Source: an uncultured Verrucomicrobia subdivision 3 bacterium (GTDB lineage: Bacteria; Verrucomicrobiota; Verrucomicrobiia; Limisphaerales; UBA11358). From it: a stretch of DNA of 60,509 nucleotides. Below the pieces are notes generated by a model that was given only the letters and a program-made list of their open reading frames with translations, had not been told where the DNA came from and searched no databases. The DNA lies in assembly GCA_903875465.1 (NCBI GenBank), contig CAIQWB010000148.1, forward strand, positions 1 to 60,509, given 5' to 3'. Below are positions 27,910 to 35,431 of the stretch, in pieces. How positions within the stretch are numbered: position 1 is the first letter of the stretch; each line of letters begins with the position of its first letter. The translations under genes and the position numbers were made by a program.

Positions 27910-29226
27910 GTGAAGCTTATGCCACCACTTACCTTTGCAGTCGCGGGCGCGTTGTTAGTTTGCCTGGGTGCCCAGGCCGCCGCGCCCGTCTTCGAAGTCC
28001 GCACTTATGGTGCCCGCGGGGATGGCACCAATGACGACACCGCGGCCATTCAGCAAGCGCTCGATGCCTGCGCCGGCACGGGCGGCACCGTGCATTTTTC
28101 CGCCGGCACCTGGTGGAGCCGGCCGCTGGTGCTCCATGCCAAAACCACCGTGCAACTGGACCAGGGTGCCCGGTTGCAGGCTTCCCCGGTGCCCGCAGAT
28201 TACCTCAAAGATGGTGGCGATTGGTTAAAGGTCAAAAGCAGTGGCGCCTTCCAGTCCTTCATTTCCGGCAATAATCTCACGGATGTCGTGATTGCCGGTC
28301 CCGGCACCATTGATGGCAATGGCCAGGTCTGGTGGCCCGAAGCCGAGCGGGCCCGGCAAAAAGTTTCGGGTTACACCCTGCCCCGTCCCAATCTCATTTC
28401 CCTGACCCACGTAACCAACCTGCGCGTGCAAGACATCACCCTCCAGAACTCCCCCAAGTTTCATTTGGTGCCCAGCGAGTGCACCGGGGTCGTGATTTCC
28501 AACACCACCATTCTGGCCCCCGAACACGCTGCCAACACCGATGCCATTGACCCCAGCTCCTGCCAGCAGGTGTTGATCACCCATTGCACCATGGATGTGG
28601 GGGATGACAATGTGGCCATCAAAGCCAGCCGGCCCGTGCCCGGCCGGGAATTTGCCTGTGAGGATATTACCGTGACCGACTGCACCTTCCGGCATGGCCA
28701 TGGGCTCTCCATCGGCAGCGAAACCGCCGGCGGCGTGCGCCGCGTTCTGGTGCGCAATTGCACCTTCACGGACACCGAGAATGGCCTGCGCATCAAGTCC
28801 CAAACCGGCCGGGGTGGGCCGGTCCAGGACATCCACTACGAGCATCTGCGCATGACCAATGTGGACCCGGCCATCACATTCACCATGGCTTATCGGAACA
28901 ATTCCGCCCGCGATGCCGGCACCAGCCAGCCGGCCGCCACCACCCCGGGCCGGATTGACAGCGCTGCGGTGCCGGCCTATCGGGATATTTTCATCACCGA
29001 TCTTGCGGCCACCTGTCCGCGCGCGGCCGGTCTCATCAACGGCCTGCCGGAAAGTTGCATTTCCAATGTGGTGTTGGAAAATGTGACCATCAACGCCGCC
29101 CGGCCGTTTGCCATCAGCAACGCCCGGGGCATTCAAATGAAAAATTCCCGGGTTCACGTCTTTCACGGCCCCCCGTTCCTGCTCACGAACGCCCAAATCG
29201 ACGGCGTTTCGCCCCAAACCAATTAA
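27910..29226 (+). CDS. Secreted GH28 pectinase (polygalacturonase-like)
   Basis: A 438-aa right-handed beta-helix enzyme with a signal peptide (LTFAVAGALLVCLGAQA). The start is GTG at 27910, or the ATG at 27919, which would lose a positive charge from the signal. GH28 catalytic motifs are all present: NTDAID, GDDNVAIKA, GHGLSIGS and RIKSQTGRGG. It hydrolyses alpha-1,4-galacturonan linkages outside the cytoplasm, supplying galacturonate for UxaC/UxaE. The next GH28 gene begins 7 bp after its stop. Confidence 0.9.
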   Translation: MKLMPPLTFAVAGALLVCLGAQAAAPVFEVRTYGARGDGTNDDTAAIQQALDACAGTGGTVHFSAGTWWSRPLVLHAKTTVQLDQGARLQASPVPADYLKDGGDWLKVKSSGAFQSFISGNNLTDVVIAGPGTIDGNGQVWWPEAERARQKVSGYTLPRPNLISLTHVTNLRVQDITLQNSPKFHLVPSECTGVVISNTTILAPEHAANTDAIDPSSCQQVLITHCTMDVGDDNVAIKASRPVPGREFACEDITVTDCTFRHGHGLSIGSETAGGVRRVLVRNCTFTDTENGLRIKSQTGRGGPVQDIHYEHLRMTNVDPAITFTMAYRNNSARDAGTSQPAATTPGRIDSAAVPAYRDIFITDLAATCPRAAGLINGLPESCISNVVLENVTINAARPFAISNARGIQMKNSRVHVFHGPPFLLTNAQIDGVSPQTN

Positions 29227-29233
29227 TTTGCCC

Positions 29234-30589
29234 ATGAAAAAATCCCTGCTCGTTTTGCTGGTTCCGCTGCTTTGCGCCCCCCGGCTCCACGCCAGCGCCC
29301 CAGAGTGGAGCCAGGTGCCGGAAATCCTGCAACGCCTCGTGCCCCCCGTATTTCCCGCCCATGAATTTCGCATCACCGACTATGGGGCCATCAGTGGCGG
29401 CACTAACGATGCCAGTCCGGCCCTGGCTAAAGCCCTGACCGCCTGCACGCAGGCGGGCGGCGGCCGGGTGACCGTGCCCGCCGGTGAGTTTCTGACCGGT
29501 CCCATCCATTTGCCCAGCAATGTGGAATTGCATCTGGAAACCAATGCCACCCTCAAATTCAAGACCGACCCGGACGCCTATCTCCCCGCCGTGTTCACCC
29601 GGTTTGAGGGCATTGAATGCTATAACTATTCTCCCCTGATTTACGCGTTCCAGCAAACCAATGTCGCCGTCACCGGCGCGGGCACTCTGGATGGCCAGGC
29701 CACCGAGGCCACCTGGCTCGCCTGGAAGGGGCGCAAAGGCAATGTGACGGGCACCCAAACCGCCGCCCGCAAACGCCTGGATGCCATGAATAACGACCAG
29801 GTGCCCGTGGACCAGCGGCGCTTTGGCACCGGCGATTTTCTGCGGCCCAATTTCCTCCAGTTCCACCAGTGCCGTAATGTGTTGGTCGAAGGCGTGCACC
29901 TGCGCCGGTCACCCATGTGGGAAATTCATCCCCTGCTCTGCACCAATGTCACGGTCCGCGACGTGGACATCCTCTCCCACGGCGCCAACAATGACGGCTG
30001 CGATCCCGAAAGCTGCCGCGATGTCTTGATTGAAGGCTGCACCTTCGACACCGGTGATGATTGCATTGCCATCAAGTCCGGCCGCAACAGCGACGGCCGC
30101 CGCGTGGGCGTGCCTTCCGCGAATATAATCATCCGGCATTGCGTGATGCGCGATGGCCATGCCGGCACGGCCATTGGCAGCGAGATTTCCGGCAGTTGCA
30201 CCAATGTCTTTGTGGAGGATTGCGAGATGAGCAGCCCCAATCTCGTCTGCGCGCTGCGATTGAAATCCAATGCCGTGCGCGGTGGCCTGGAACGCAATAT
30301 CTTCATGCGGAATGTTCACGTGGGCCGGGTGGCGGACTCGGTGCTGCAGATCAACTTTCTCTATGAGGAAGGCACCAATGGCAACTGGCCGCCGGTCGCC
30401 CGGAATGTTGTCCTGGAAAATATCACCGTGGACCACACGCCCCGCGTGCTCAACATCACCGGCTTTCCCGCCGCCAGCATCACCGGCATCCGCATGGCCG
30501 ATTCCACCTTCAAGGAAATTGCCCACCCCGACAAAGTGGTCAGCGCCGAGGTGCAATTGGTCAACTGCCAGCTCGACCGGCAATATTGA
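29234..30589 (+). CDS. Second secreted GH28 pectinase, divergent motif set
   Basis: A 451-aa GH28 enzyme with signal peptide KKSLLVLLVPLLCAPRLHA; the ATG at 29234 is the start. Motifs: NNDGCDPESC (for NTD), FDTGDDCIAIKSGRN, DGHAGTAIGSE (for GHG) and LRLKSNAVRGG (for RIK). The aspartates proposed to act in catalysis are kept, but the sites around them match the exo-acting or rhamnogalacturonan/xylogalacturonan-type members better than endo-polygalacturonases; this subtype is an inference. It lies in tandem with the first GH28 and ends 6 bp from a convergent ABC-2 permease gene. Confidence 0.85.
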   Translation: MKKSLLVLLVPLLCAPRLHASAPEWSQVPEILQRLVPPVFPAHEFRITDYGAISGGTNDASPALAKALTACTQAGGGRVTVPAGEFLTGPIHLPSNVELHLETNATLKFKTDPDAYLPAVFTRFEGIECYNYSPLIYAFQQTNVAVTGAGTLDGQATEATWLAWKGRKGNVTGTQTAARKRLDAMNNDQVPVDQRRFGTGDFLRPNFLQFHQCRNVLVEGVHLRRSPMWEIHPLLCTNVTVRDVDILSHGANNDGCDPESCRDVLIEGCTFDTGDDCIAIKSGRNSDGRRVGVPSANIIIRHCVMRDGHAGTAIGSEISGSCTNVFVEDCEMSSPNLVCALRLKSNAVRGGLERNIFMRNVHVGRVADSVLQINFLYEEGTNGNWPPVARNVVLENITVDHTPRVLNITGFPAASITGIRMADSTFKEIAHPDKVVSAEVQLVNCQLDRQY

Positions 30590-30595
30590 TCCGGG

Positions 30596-31399
30596 TCACG
30601 AACTGGCGCTTGTATACCGCCGCACCGAAATCCGCCAGAACCATTCCGAAATCACCGCCCAGATCACCCCCAGGGCCAGCAGCGAGATCCAGGCTACCGG
30701 GCTGACAATTTTGTCCGCCAGCAACCGCACCGGCACGTTGGAGACCAGCAACACCGGCAGCGCAAAGGTAAACATCGCCTTGAACGCACCGTGAAACGCC
30801 TCGTCCGGCATGCGGGCCACATTGAACAAATTATAATACCCGTAAACAATCCCCTGCGCCCGCACGGTCCAAAAGCCAATGGCCGCCAGCATAAACATCA
30901 GCGAATAATGAATCAGAATCCCCACCAGGCATAACGCGCCAAACCCGGTGATTTGCCCCGCCGTCGGCTGCAAATGCAGCTTCCCCGCCGCATACAGCAT
31001 GACGCACAACCCAAACAAGGCGTTGATGAACGCCCCCAAATCCACCTGCCGCAGCGACACGATGAACCGCGTATTCACCGGCAGCAGCAGTAGAAAATCC
31101 ATCTTCCCCGTCCGGATCAGCTCCGAGAGGTTGGTGCAGTTGACCAGAAAAAACGCCTGGTAAATCTGCTGGATGAAATTACTTGCCCCCACCAGCAGCA
31201 CCATTTCCCATTGGCTCCACGTCCCCACCGCGCCCGTTTCCCGGAAGATCACGCCCACGAAACTCAGCTGGAGGCCGAACCAGCAAAGCTCCACCACGAT
31301 CCATAGGAGGAAATTCCCTTTGAAGCTCATCTCCCGCGCCACGGAATTTTTCCAGAGCGCGGCATAAATGGTCAGATATCGTCGCCAGTTCATAAGCAT
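30596..31399 (-). CDS. ABC-2 type transporter permease (DUF990-like), second of pair
   Basis: A 267-aa membrane protein with about six TM helices. NWRRYLTIYAALWKNSVAREMSFKG and IRTGKMDFLLLLPVNTRF are typical of the uncharacterised ABC-2 permease family whose genes come as an ATPase plus two permeases. It follows the companion permease after 11 bp. The substrate is unknown. No ATPase gene is present on either side. Confidence 0.82.
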   Translation of the reverse strand: MLMNWRRYLTIYAALWKNSVAREMSFKGNFLLWIVVELCWFGLQLSFVGVIFRETGAVGTWSQWEMVLLVGASNFIQQIYQAFFLVNCTNLSELIRTGKMDFLLLLPVNTRFIVSLRQVDLGAFINALFGLCVMLYAAGKLHLQPTAGQITGFGALCLVGILIHYSLMFMLAAIGFWTVRAQGIVYGYYNLFNVARMPDEAFHGAFKAMFTFALPVLLVSNVPVRLLADKIVSPVAWISLLALGVIWAVISEWFWRISVRRYTSASS

Positions 31400-31410
31400 T
31401 CCGCCGCCCT

Positions 31411-32217
31411 TCAGCCCCCGAAGGCCGCGTATTTTTTAATGCCCCGGTACCACATGAACCGCGCGAAACCGTAGGCGGCCACCACCCAGGCAAATTGCAT
31501 CACCAGGCCCTGCACCAACTCCGCCCCCGCCGCCCGGCCCATGTAAACGCTCACCGGGAAATACATCTGGTAGGGAAACGGCGTGAACGCCAGCACCCGT
31601 TGCAGTCCGGGCGGCAGCATGTCCAGCGGGAACATGTGGCCACTCGCCAGGTATTCAAAAGCAAAGAGGATGAAAATGAAGGTCGAGATTTCCAGGAGCC
31701 AGAATGCCAGCATCGCCATGGCATACGAGAGAAAAAATTGCAGCAATGCCGTCATCACCAGGGAGAGCGGAAACGCCAGCGCCGCCGCCAGACTCGCCGG
31801 GGCCGCTACATTGGACCGGAAACACCAGAGGAACAGCACCAGCGGCAGACTCGCCATCGCCACATAGGCCAGCCGCCCGGCCACAAACAGGCTGAGCCGG
31901 TAAGTCAGATAATCCACCGGCTTTAACAGAAACTGGCTGATATTCCCCTCCCGGATGTCCGCCGCAATCTGCCAGTCATCCTCGTTCACCGCCGTCAGCA
32001 CATCCACCACCGCCACCAGCAGATAATAAAACAGGATTTGCGTCTCCGTGTAGCCGGAATGCTCCCGGGCACTGTCCCCACTGGCATAAACCGTCCGCCA
32101 CAACGAGAGCATGGCAAACAACGGAATGAAGCTAAACAGCGTCCGCGTCAAATAATTGAAGCGATACGCCAGATTGCTCTGGATTCCGATATTGATGACG
32201 TGCAGATATTTGCGCAT
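31411..32217 (-). CDS. ABC-2 type transporter permease (DUF990-like), first of pair
   Basis: A 268-aa membrane protein with about six TM helices, of the same superfamily as its downstream partner: NIGIQSNLAYRFNYLTRTLFS near the N terminus and DIREGNISQFLLKPVDYLTY in the middle. Permeases of this kind form a heterodimer with a separate ATPase, which normally lies just upstream. Here the upstream side is the decayed repeat-rich stretch from 32300, so the ATPase must be elsewhere or lost. The cargo cannot be read from the sequence. Confidence 0.82.
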   Translation of the reverse strand: MRKYLHVINIGIQSNLAYRFNYLTRTLFSFIPLFAMLSLWRTVYASGDSAREHSGYTETQILFYYLLVAVVDVLTAVNEDDWQIAADIREGNISQFLLKPVDYLTYRLSLFVAGRLAYVAMASLPLVLFLWCFRSNVAAPASLAAALAFPLSLVMTALLQFFLSYAMAMLAFWLLEISTFIFILFAFEYLASGHMFPLDMLPPGLQRVLAFTPFPYQMYFPVSVYMGRAAGAELVQGLVMQFAWVVAAYGFARFMWYRGIKKYAAFGG

Positions 32218-32338
32218 GAACGAACCCTCCCATTTTAAAGCCTGCCCCGGGGAACGCGAGGGTTTTATTTGGCTTCTGCCGGGGATGTGCCAACGAACCC
32301 GCGTTTTTGGCCGTCGCGTGGCAACGTTATGCTGATCG

Positions 32339-32359
32339 CCGTGTGGCTTCAGCCCACGG
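32339..32359. repeat. Palindromic short repeat, copy 1 (CCGTG-GGCT type)
   Basis: An imperfect palindrome reading CCGTG.GGCT..AGCCCACGG. A second copy at 32978-32998 differs at two positions. Copy 1 ends 4 bp before the ATG of the truncated TPR fragment. The form is like dispersed REP-type elements. Confidence 0.6.
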
Positions 32360-32363
32360 AATA

Positions 32364-32585
32364 ATGACCAGCCGGCATCTCAATGCCGCGTGGCAGCGCG
32401 ACCTGGCCGTTTCGCATCATAAGCTGGCCAGCTTGGCGGAGAAAGCAGCCGACCAGAACAGGGCGGGGACGGCGTGGCAAGCCTGCTTCACCGTGTTGGA
32501 CAGCATGAAACAGCGTGGGATGCAATTGGATCCACCGATTGCCAAACTACATGAGCATCTGGCCAGAAAATTGGGTGGGAAGTAG
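32364..32585 (+). pseudogene. Fragment of a TPR-repeat protein
   Basis: A 73-codon frame (open also upstream to 32307). NAAWQRDLAVSHHKLASLAE is the repeat signature found many times in large TPR/NB-ARC-like proteins, and the following MKQRGMQLDPPIAKLHEHLA is the usual C-terminal end of such proteins. Only about one repeat remains, with no upstream domain in any frame, so it is best read as the 3' remnant of a deleted gene. The deletion border coincides with a palindromic repeat. Confidence 0.5.
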
Positions 32586-32674
32586 CCGATGAAGAACCGG
32601 TTGCCGACTGGCGAACAAGGATTTCAATCCCGAAGGGAATGTCTGGGGCGCTCCAGCGTGAGTATGCTTGCCCC

Positions 32675-32688
32675 AGTCGCGGAGCGAC
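32675..32688. repeat. Short hairpin repeat AGTCGCGGAGCGAC, copy 1
   Basis: GTCGC-GGA-GCGAC forms a perfect 5-bp stem with a 3-nt loop. It is preceded by CCCC and followed 5 bp later by ATGGTAG. The same arrangement recurs at 32951-32964. Confidence 0.6.
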
Positions 32689-32950
32689 CCACAATGGTAG
32701 GGCGGGCGCTGCGGTGCCGCCCATGATTCACCGCGTTAGCCCGCGCAGCATGACGAGCGAAAAGGCACCCGCCCCCCGTGCGAGCGCCACGCACGTTTGT
32801 TCCGCCACGGCTTCTGAGCGACGGCGGAAGTACCTTGCCCCATGTCGCGGCGCGGCCTTCCACCTCTCGGCGCGGCGTTCACGCCGCTTCCACGGCGAAA
32901 CCACCTTGCCCGCCAGGATTTTCTTCCCATCACCGCTCAGAGTTCCCCCC

Positions 32951-32964
32951 AGTCGCGGAGCGAC
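32951..32964. repeat. Short hairpin repeat AGTCGCGGAGCGAC, copy 2
   Basis: Identical to the copy at 32675-32688, again preceded by CCCCCC and followed (6 bp later) by ATGGTAG, then directly by the second CCGTG-type palindrome. Confidence 0.6.
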
Positions 32965-32977
32965 TGTCCGATGGTAG

Positions 32978-32998
32978 CCGTGGGGCTTTAGCCCACGG
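32978..32998. repeat. Palindromic short repeat, copy 2 (CCGTG-GGCT type)
   Basis: CCGTGGGGCT..AGCCCACGG, matching the element at 32339-32359 with two differences. Confidence 0.6.
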
Positions 32999-33360
32999 AC
33001 CCCATGGCCGTTAAATTCCCCGCGTCGCGTCGCGACGCCTGATCGCAGCCCCCTGCCCTGGCTCTGCCGTGGTAGAATTTGACAAATTCCCCCCGCCATC
33101 ATAAACTCATCAAGTGAGTTGATTCGGGAGTCACCAACTGGAGCGTGCAACCCCACCGCCCCCCTGGCCGTGGCAACCTTGCCCCCCGGAGCGTTAGCGA
33201 AGGCGGACTCTTTGACAAATTAAATTGGGACCTGGAAAATTCGCGAAATTCGCGGATCACATCCGGGCTATTTCGGGTTATTCCGGCTAATAAAAAAAAT
33301 AAAAATCCGCCCCTGGATCCCCGTCATTGCCCAAGTTCCCTAGCACGGGGGTGGCAGATC

Positions 33361-33393
33361 AAATCCAAGCCAATCGCGCCTAATCGTGCCTTT
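33361..33393 (+). repeat. 33-bp direct repeat, copy 1
   Basis: It has 30 of 33 bases identical to 33514-33546; the shared core is CCTAATCGTGCCTTT. The copies are 153 bp apart and flank two GC-rich stem-loops. Confidence 0.65.
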
Positions 33394-33425
33394 CAATGCT
33401 TCCTCGTGCTGGCGCACTCGTCACG

Positions 33426-33492
33426 CCCGGTGAGGGAACCGGGCCTGCAAGGTGGGAGTTGCCAACCTGTAGGCCGGGTCCCCTGACCCGGC
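33426..33492. repeat. Two adjacent GC-rich stem-loops
   Basis: CCCGGT (33426-33431) pairs with ACCGGG (33438-33443); GCCGGGTC (33473-33480) pairs with GACCCGGC (33485-33492) around a 4-nt loop. They have no T-run and lie between the two 33-bp repeats. Confidence 0.5.
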
Positions 33493-33513
33493 GTCGGTGG
33501 GTAGAATCCAGCC

Positions 33514-33546
33514 AAATCCAGGTCAATCGCACCTAATCGTGCCTTT
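33514..33546 (+). repeat. 33-bp direct repeat, copy 2
   Basis: Second copy of the repeat at 33361-33393, 21 bp from the stop of the convergent transglutaminase gene. Confidence 0.65.
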
Positions 33547-33567
33547 GGACCTTGGACTTTGGCCCAG

Positions 33568-34398
33568 TCACCCCACCGGGGTGATGGCCACGGTGACGTG
33601 CATTTGGTGGATCAGGGTGCCCCGGTATTTGCCGCTGACGGGGGGAACATCCGCGTAATCGCGTCCATGGCCGATTTTGATGTAGATCTCATCCGTTTGG
33701 CGGTTATGCGTGGGATCGAGGCCGCGCCAGCCGTGGCCGGGGAGAAACACTTCCACCCAGGCGTGGGTGGCGCTGGCCGCTTCGGTGGCGAGGTAACCGC
33801 TGACGTAGCGCGCGGGGATTTGCAAGGCATGGCACAATCCAATGAGCACATGCGCAAAATCCTGGCAGACCCCGCGCTGGTCGCGCAGAACCTCGGCCAT
33901 GTGGGTGTGCACGTGGGTGGAGAAGGATTCGTATTTGAGAAAGCCATGGACGAAAGCGAGCAAGGCCACCACCGCCTGCCAGGCGTCCTCCCGGCCAAAG
34001 GTGGCGGCCAGGGCCAGCCGCCCAGCCTCCGGCGAATTCTCCACAAACCGGCTGGGGGACAAATAATCCACCTCGCCCGCGATTTTGGGGATGGCGAGCA
34101 TATCTGCCCAAGCGCAGAGGGGTTCGGACAGGGACAGGGGCGCCGTGGGATGGGTGCGGACCCGCGAGCTGGCTTCCACGGTCAGGGTGGTATGCGGCTC
34201 GGTAATGACAAAATGGCTGATGGAGTTGCCAAAAGAATCGACCAGATGGGTAAGCCGGGTGGGCGGCAGGATTTTTAACAGGAAGGACTCCACCGTCTGC
34301 TCCGTCGAGGCCATCGGTTGGAGGCACACTTCGTTGGCATTGTCGCACACGGCACTGGCGTAATCGTATCGCGTCCGGTGTAAAATATCCCACTTCAT
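33568..34398 (-). CDS. Transglutaminase-like cysteine protease family protein
   Basis: A 276-aa protein. Residues 1-80 form the bacterial transglutaminase N-terminal beta domain (WDILHRTRYDYASAVCDNANEVCLQP), and residues about 150-225 form the transglutaminase core. The catalytic Cys is in QRGVCQDFAHV, His in ATHAWVEVFLPG and Asp in GLDPTHN. No signal peptide, so it is probably cytoplasmic. Members are thought to be peptidases or amidases; the substrate is unknown. It lies alone, 109 bp after a histidine phosphatase gene on the same strand. Confidence 0.88.
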   Translation of the reverse strand: MKWDILHRTRYDYASAVCDNANEVCLQPMASTEQTVESFLLKILPPTRLTHLVDSFGNSISHFVITEPHTTLTVEASSRVRTHPTAPLSLSEPLCAWADMLAIPKIAGEVDYLSPSRFVENSPEAGRLALAATFGREDAWQAVVALLAFVHGFLKYESFSTHVHTHMAEVLRDQRGVCQDFAHVLIGLCHALQIPARYVSGYLATEAASATHAWVEVFLPGHGWRGLDPTHNRQTDEIYIKIGHGRDYADVPPVSGKYRGTLIHQMHVTVAITPVG

Positions 34399-34506
34399 AA
34401 TATATCCCCGGTTATCCTAACCGGAGGCTTGGGTGAAAGCGATGGGGGAATACCCGTATCAGGCGCAGAGCGCGCCCGCCAGCAAACCGGGTTGTCTGGC
34501 TGAAAG

Positions 34507-35118
34507 TCAGCGCAGGGAATTCCACAACCCAATCACCGGCCGGCTCCGGCTCGACTCATAGGTCAGCATGCTCACCGAGGCAGTATTAATCAGTAAATGA
34601 CTGGCGATGGGCACGGGCAGGCCAACCCACCGGACCGTGAGAATACGACTGAAATGCCCGTGGGAAAACAATGCCAGATTCCCCTCCAGCGTTCGGAGAC
34701 GGGCAATCAAACGGTCGGCCCGCGCGGCAATTTGCTCCGGCGATTCGCCCTGCGGGCAACCATCGCGGTAAATGTTCCAACCGGGGCTCTGGGCCCGGAT
34801 TTCATCAACCCGTAGCCCCTCATAAGCGCCGTAATCCCACTCGGCCAAATCCGGCTCAATCTCGATTTTGCCTCCCAAGCCGGCGAGTTCACAAGTCTGG
34901 CAGGCGCGCAGGCGCGGGCTGCTGTACACCCGGTCAAAGCCCAGGCCACTGAGGCGTCCGGCCAGAGTCCGGGCTTCGGCCTCACCCGCCGGCGTCAGCG
35001 GCAAATCCGTGCGGCCGGTATGCTGTCCGGTCAGGCTCCAGGCAGTTTCGCCATGCCGGATTACATAAATTCGCGGCAGGGTGGCGGAGGATTCGGCTTG
35101 GCCGGGCGCCTTTGTCAT
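34507..35118 (-). CDS. Histidine phosphatase family protein (phosphoglycerate mutase-like)
   Basis: A 203-aa cytoplasmic enzyme; the ATG at 35118 is preferred because the longer frame upstream has no family similarity. The signature IYVIRHGETAWSLTGQHTGRTD carries the phospho-accepting His and Arg. VYSSPRLRACQTCELAG, EWDYGAYEGLR and ALFSHGHFSRIL (second His) complete the active site. The branch cannot be told from sequence alone; it resembles GpmB/CobC-type phosphatases more than glycolytic mutases. Confidence 0.88.
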   Translation of the reverse strand: MTKAPGQAESSATLPRIYVIRHGETAWSLTGQHTGRTDLPLTPAGEAEARTLAGRLSGLGFDRVYSSPRLRACQTCELAGLGGKIEIEPDLAEWDYGAYEGLRVDEIRAQSPGWNIYRDGCPQGESPEQIAARADRLIARLRTLEGNLALFSHGHFSRILTVRWVGLPVPIASHLLINTASVSMLTYESSRSRPVIGLWNSLR

Positions 35119-35279
35119 GCGGCGGCAATATTGCGCACCGTGGCGAAAATAGCCAATCAAATGCACCTTTATTGCCCGGGCCCATGGTAAAAAACGAGAA
35201 TGACGTTGACCCACCGGGGTTTTTGGCGCAAGGTTACCGCTGTGAATTTGAAATCCGCCACGCCGCTGTTTGTAGCCAA

Positions 35280-35385
35280 CCATGCTTGGTTTGCATGGCT
35301 GCGTGTCCTGCCTCGGTCGGGTTTTCAAATCAATTAACCAACGATTTTATCCAAAAACCCGCCAGGAATTTCCGGCGGGTTTTTT
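35280..35385 (+). promoter_or_regulatory. Structured leader with antiterminator/terminator switch before the DMT gene
   Basis: Four elements can be read directly. (1) A 6-bp stem CCATGC/GCATGG (35280-35285, 35293-35298) with the 7-nt loop TTGGTTT. (2) The loop segment TTGGTT is complementary to AACCAA at 35336-35341, which would allow a pseudoknot. (3) CGGGTTTT at 35318-35325 is a perfect 8-bp complement of AAAACCCG at 35354-35361. (4) The latter overlaps the left arm of an intrinsic terminator (35358-35385). Pairing 3 and the terminator are mutually exclusive. The gene's ATG is 46 bp further on. No known riboswitch class is recognised and no promoter is clear. Confidence 0.5.
35358..35385 (+). 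terminator. Intrinsic terminator upstream of the DMT transporter
   Basis: CCCGCC-A-GG pairs with CC-GGCGGG around an AATTT loop, followed by six T. An A-run on the other side makes it potentially bidirectional. On the plus strand no gene ends before it, so it must end a leader or a small RNA starting in 35119-35357. Confidence 0.85.
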
Positions 35386-35431
35386 ATTTCCCCGCCGGCA
35401 TTTTTGGCCAGCCAACCGGAAAACCAAATCA

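Larger units (their letters stand above)
32586..33567. other. Gene-poor stretch with clustered short repeats and palindromes
   Basis: About 980 bp without a credible gene. The short open frames have low-complexity, Arg/Pro/Ala-rich translations. The stretch holds two copies of an AGTCGCGGAGCGAC hairpin, one CCGTG-type palindrome, an ATTTCAATCCCGAAGGGAAT element (32620-32639), several GC-rich stem-loops and a 33-bp repeat pair. Spacing is irregular, so it is not a CRISPR array. It looks like a decayed region seeded with dispersed intergenic repeats. Confidence 0.65.

Noticed and set aside
32639-33486. Several 60-140-codon frames on both strands of the repeat region
   Set aside because: They arise from the GC-rich palindromes; translations are Arg/Pro-rich and without similarity.
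32590-33550. Possible CRISPR array or integron from clustered repeats
   Set aside because: Repeats belong to different short families, are irregularly spaced and present in only two copies each; no cas or integrase gene nearby.
35282-35431. Longer N terminus for the DMT transporter
   Set aside because: The upstream codons run through the hairpin and intrinsic terminator and encode no family sequence; ATG 35432 matches EamA starts.
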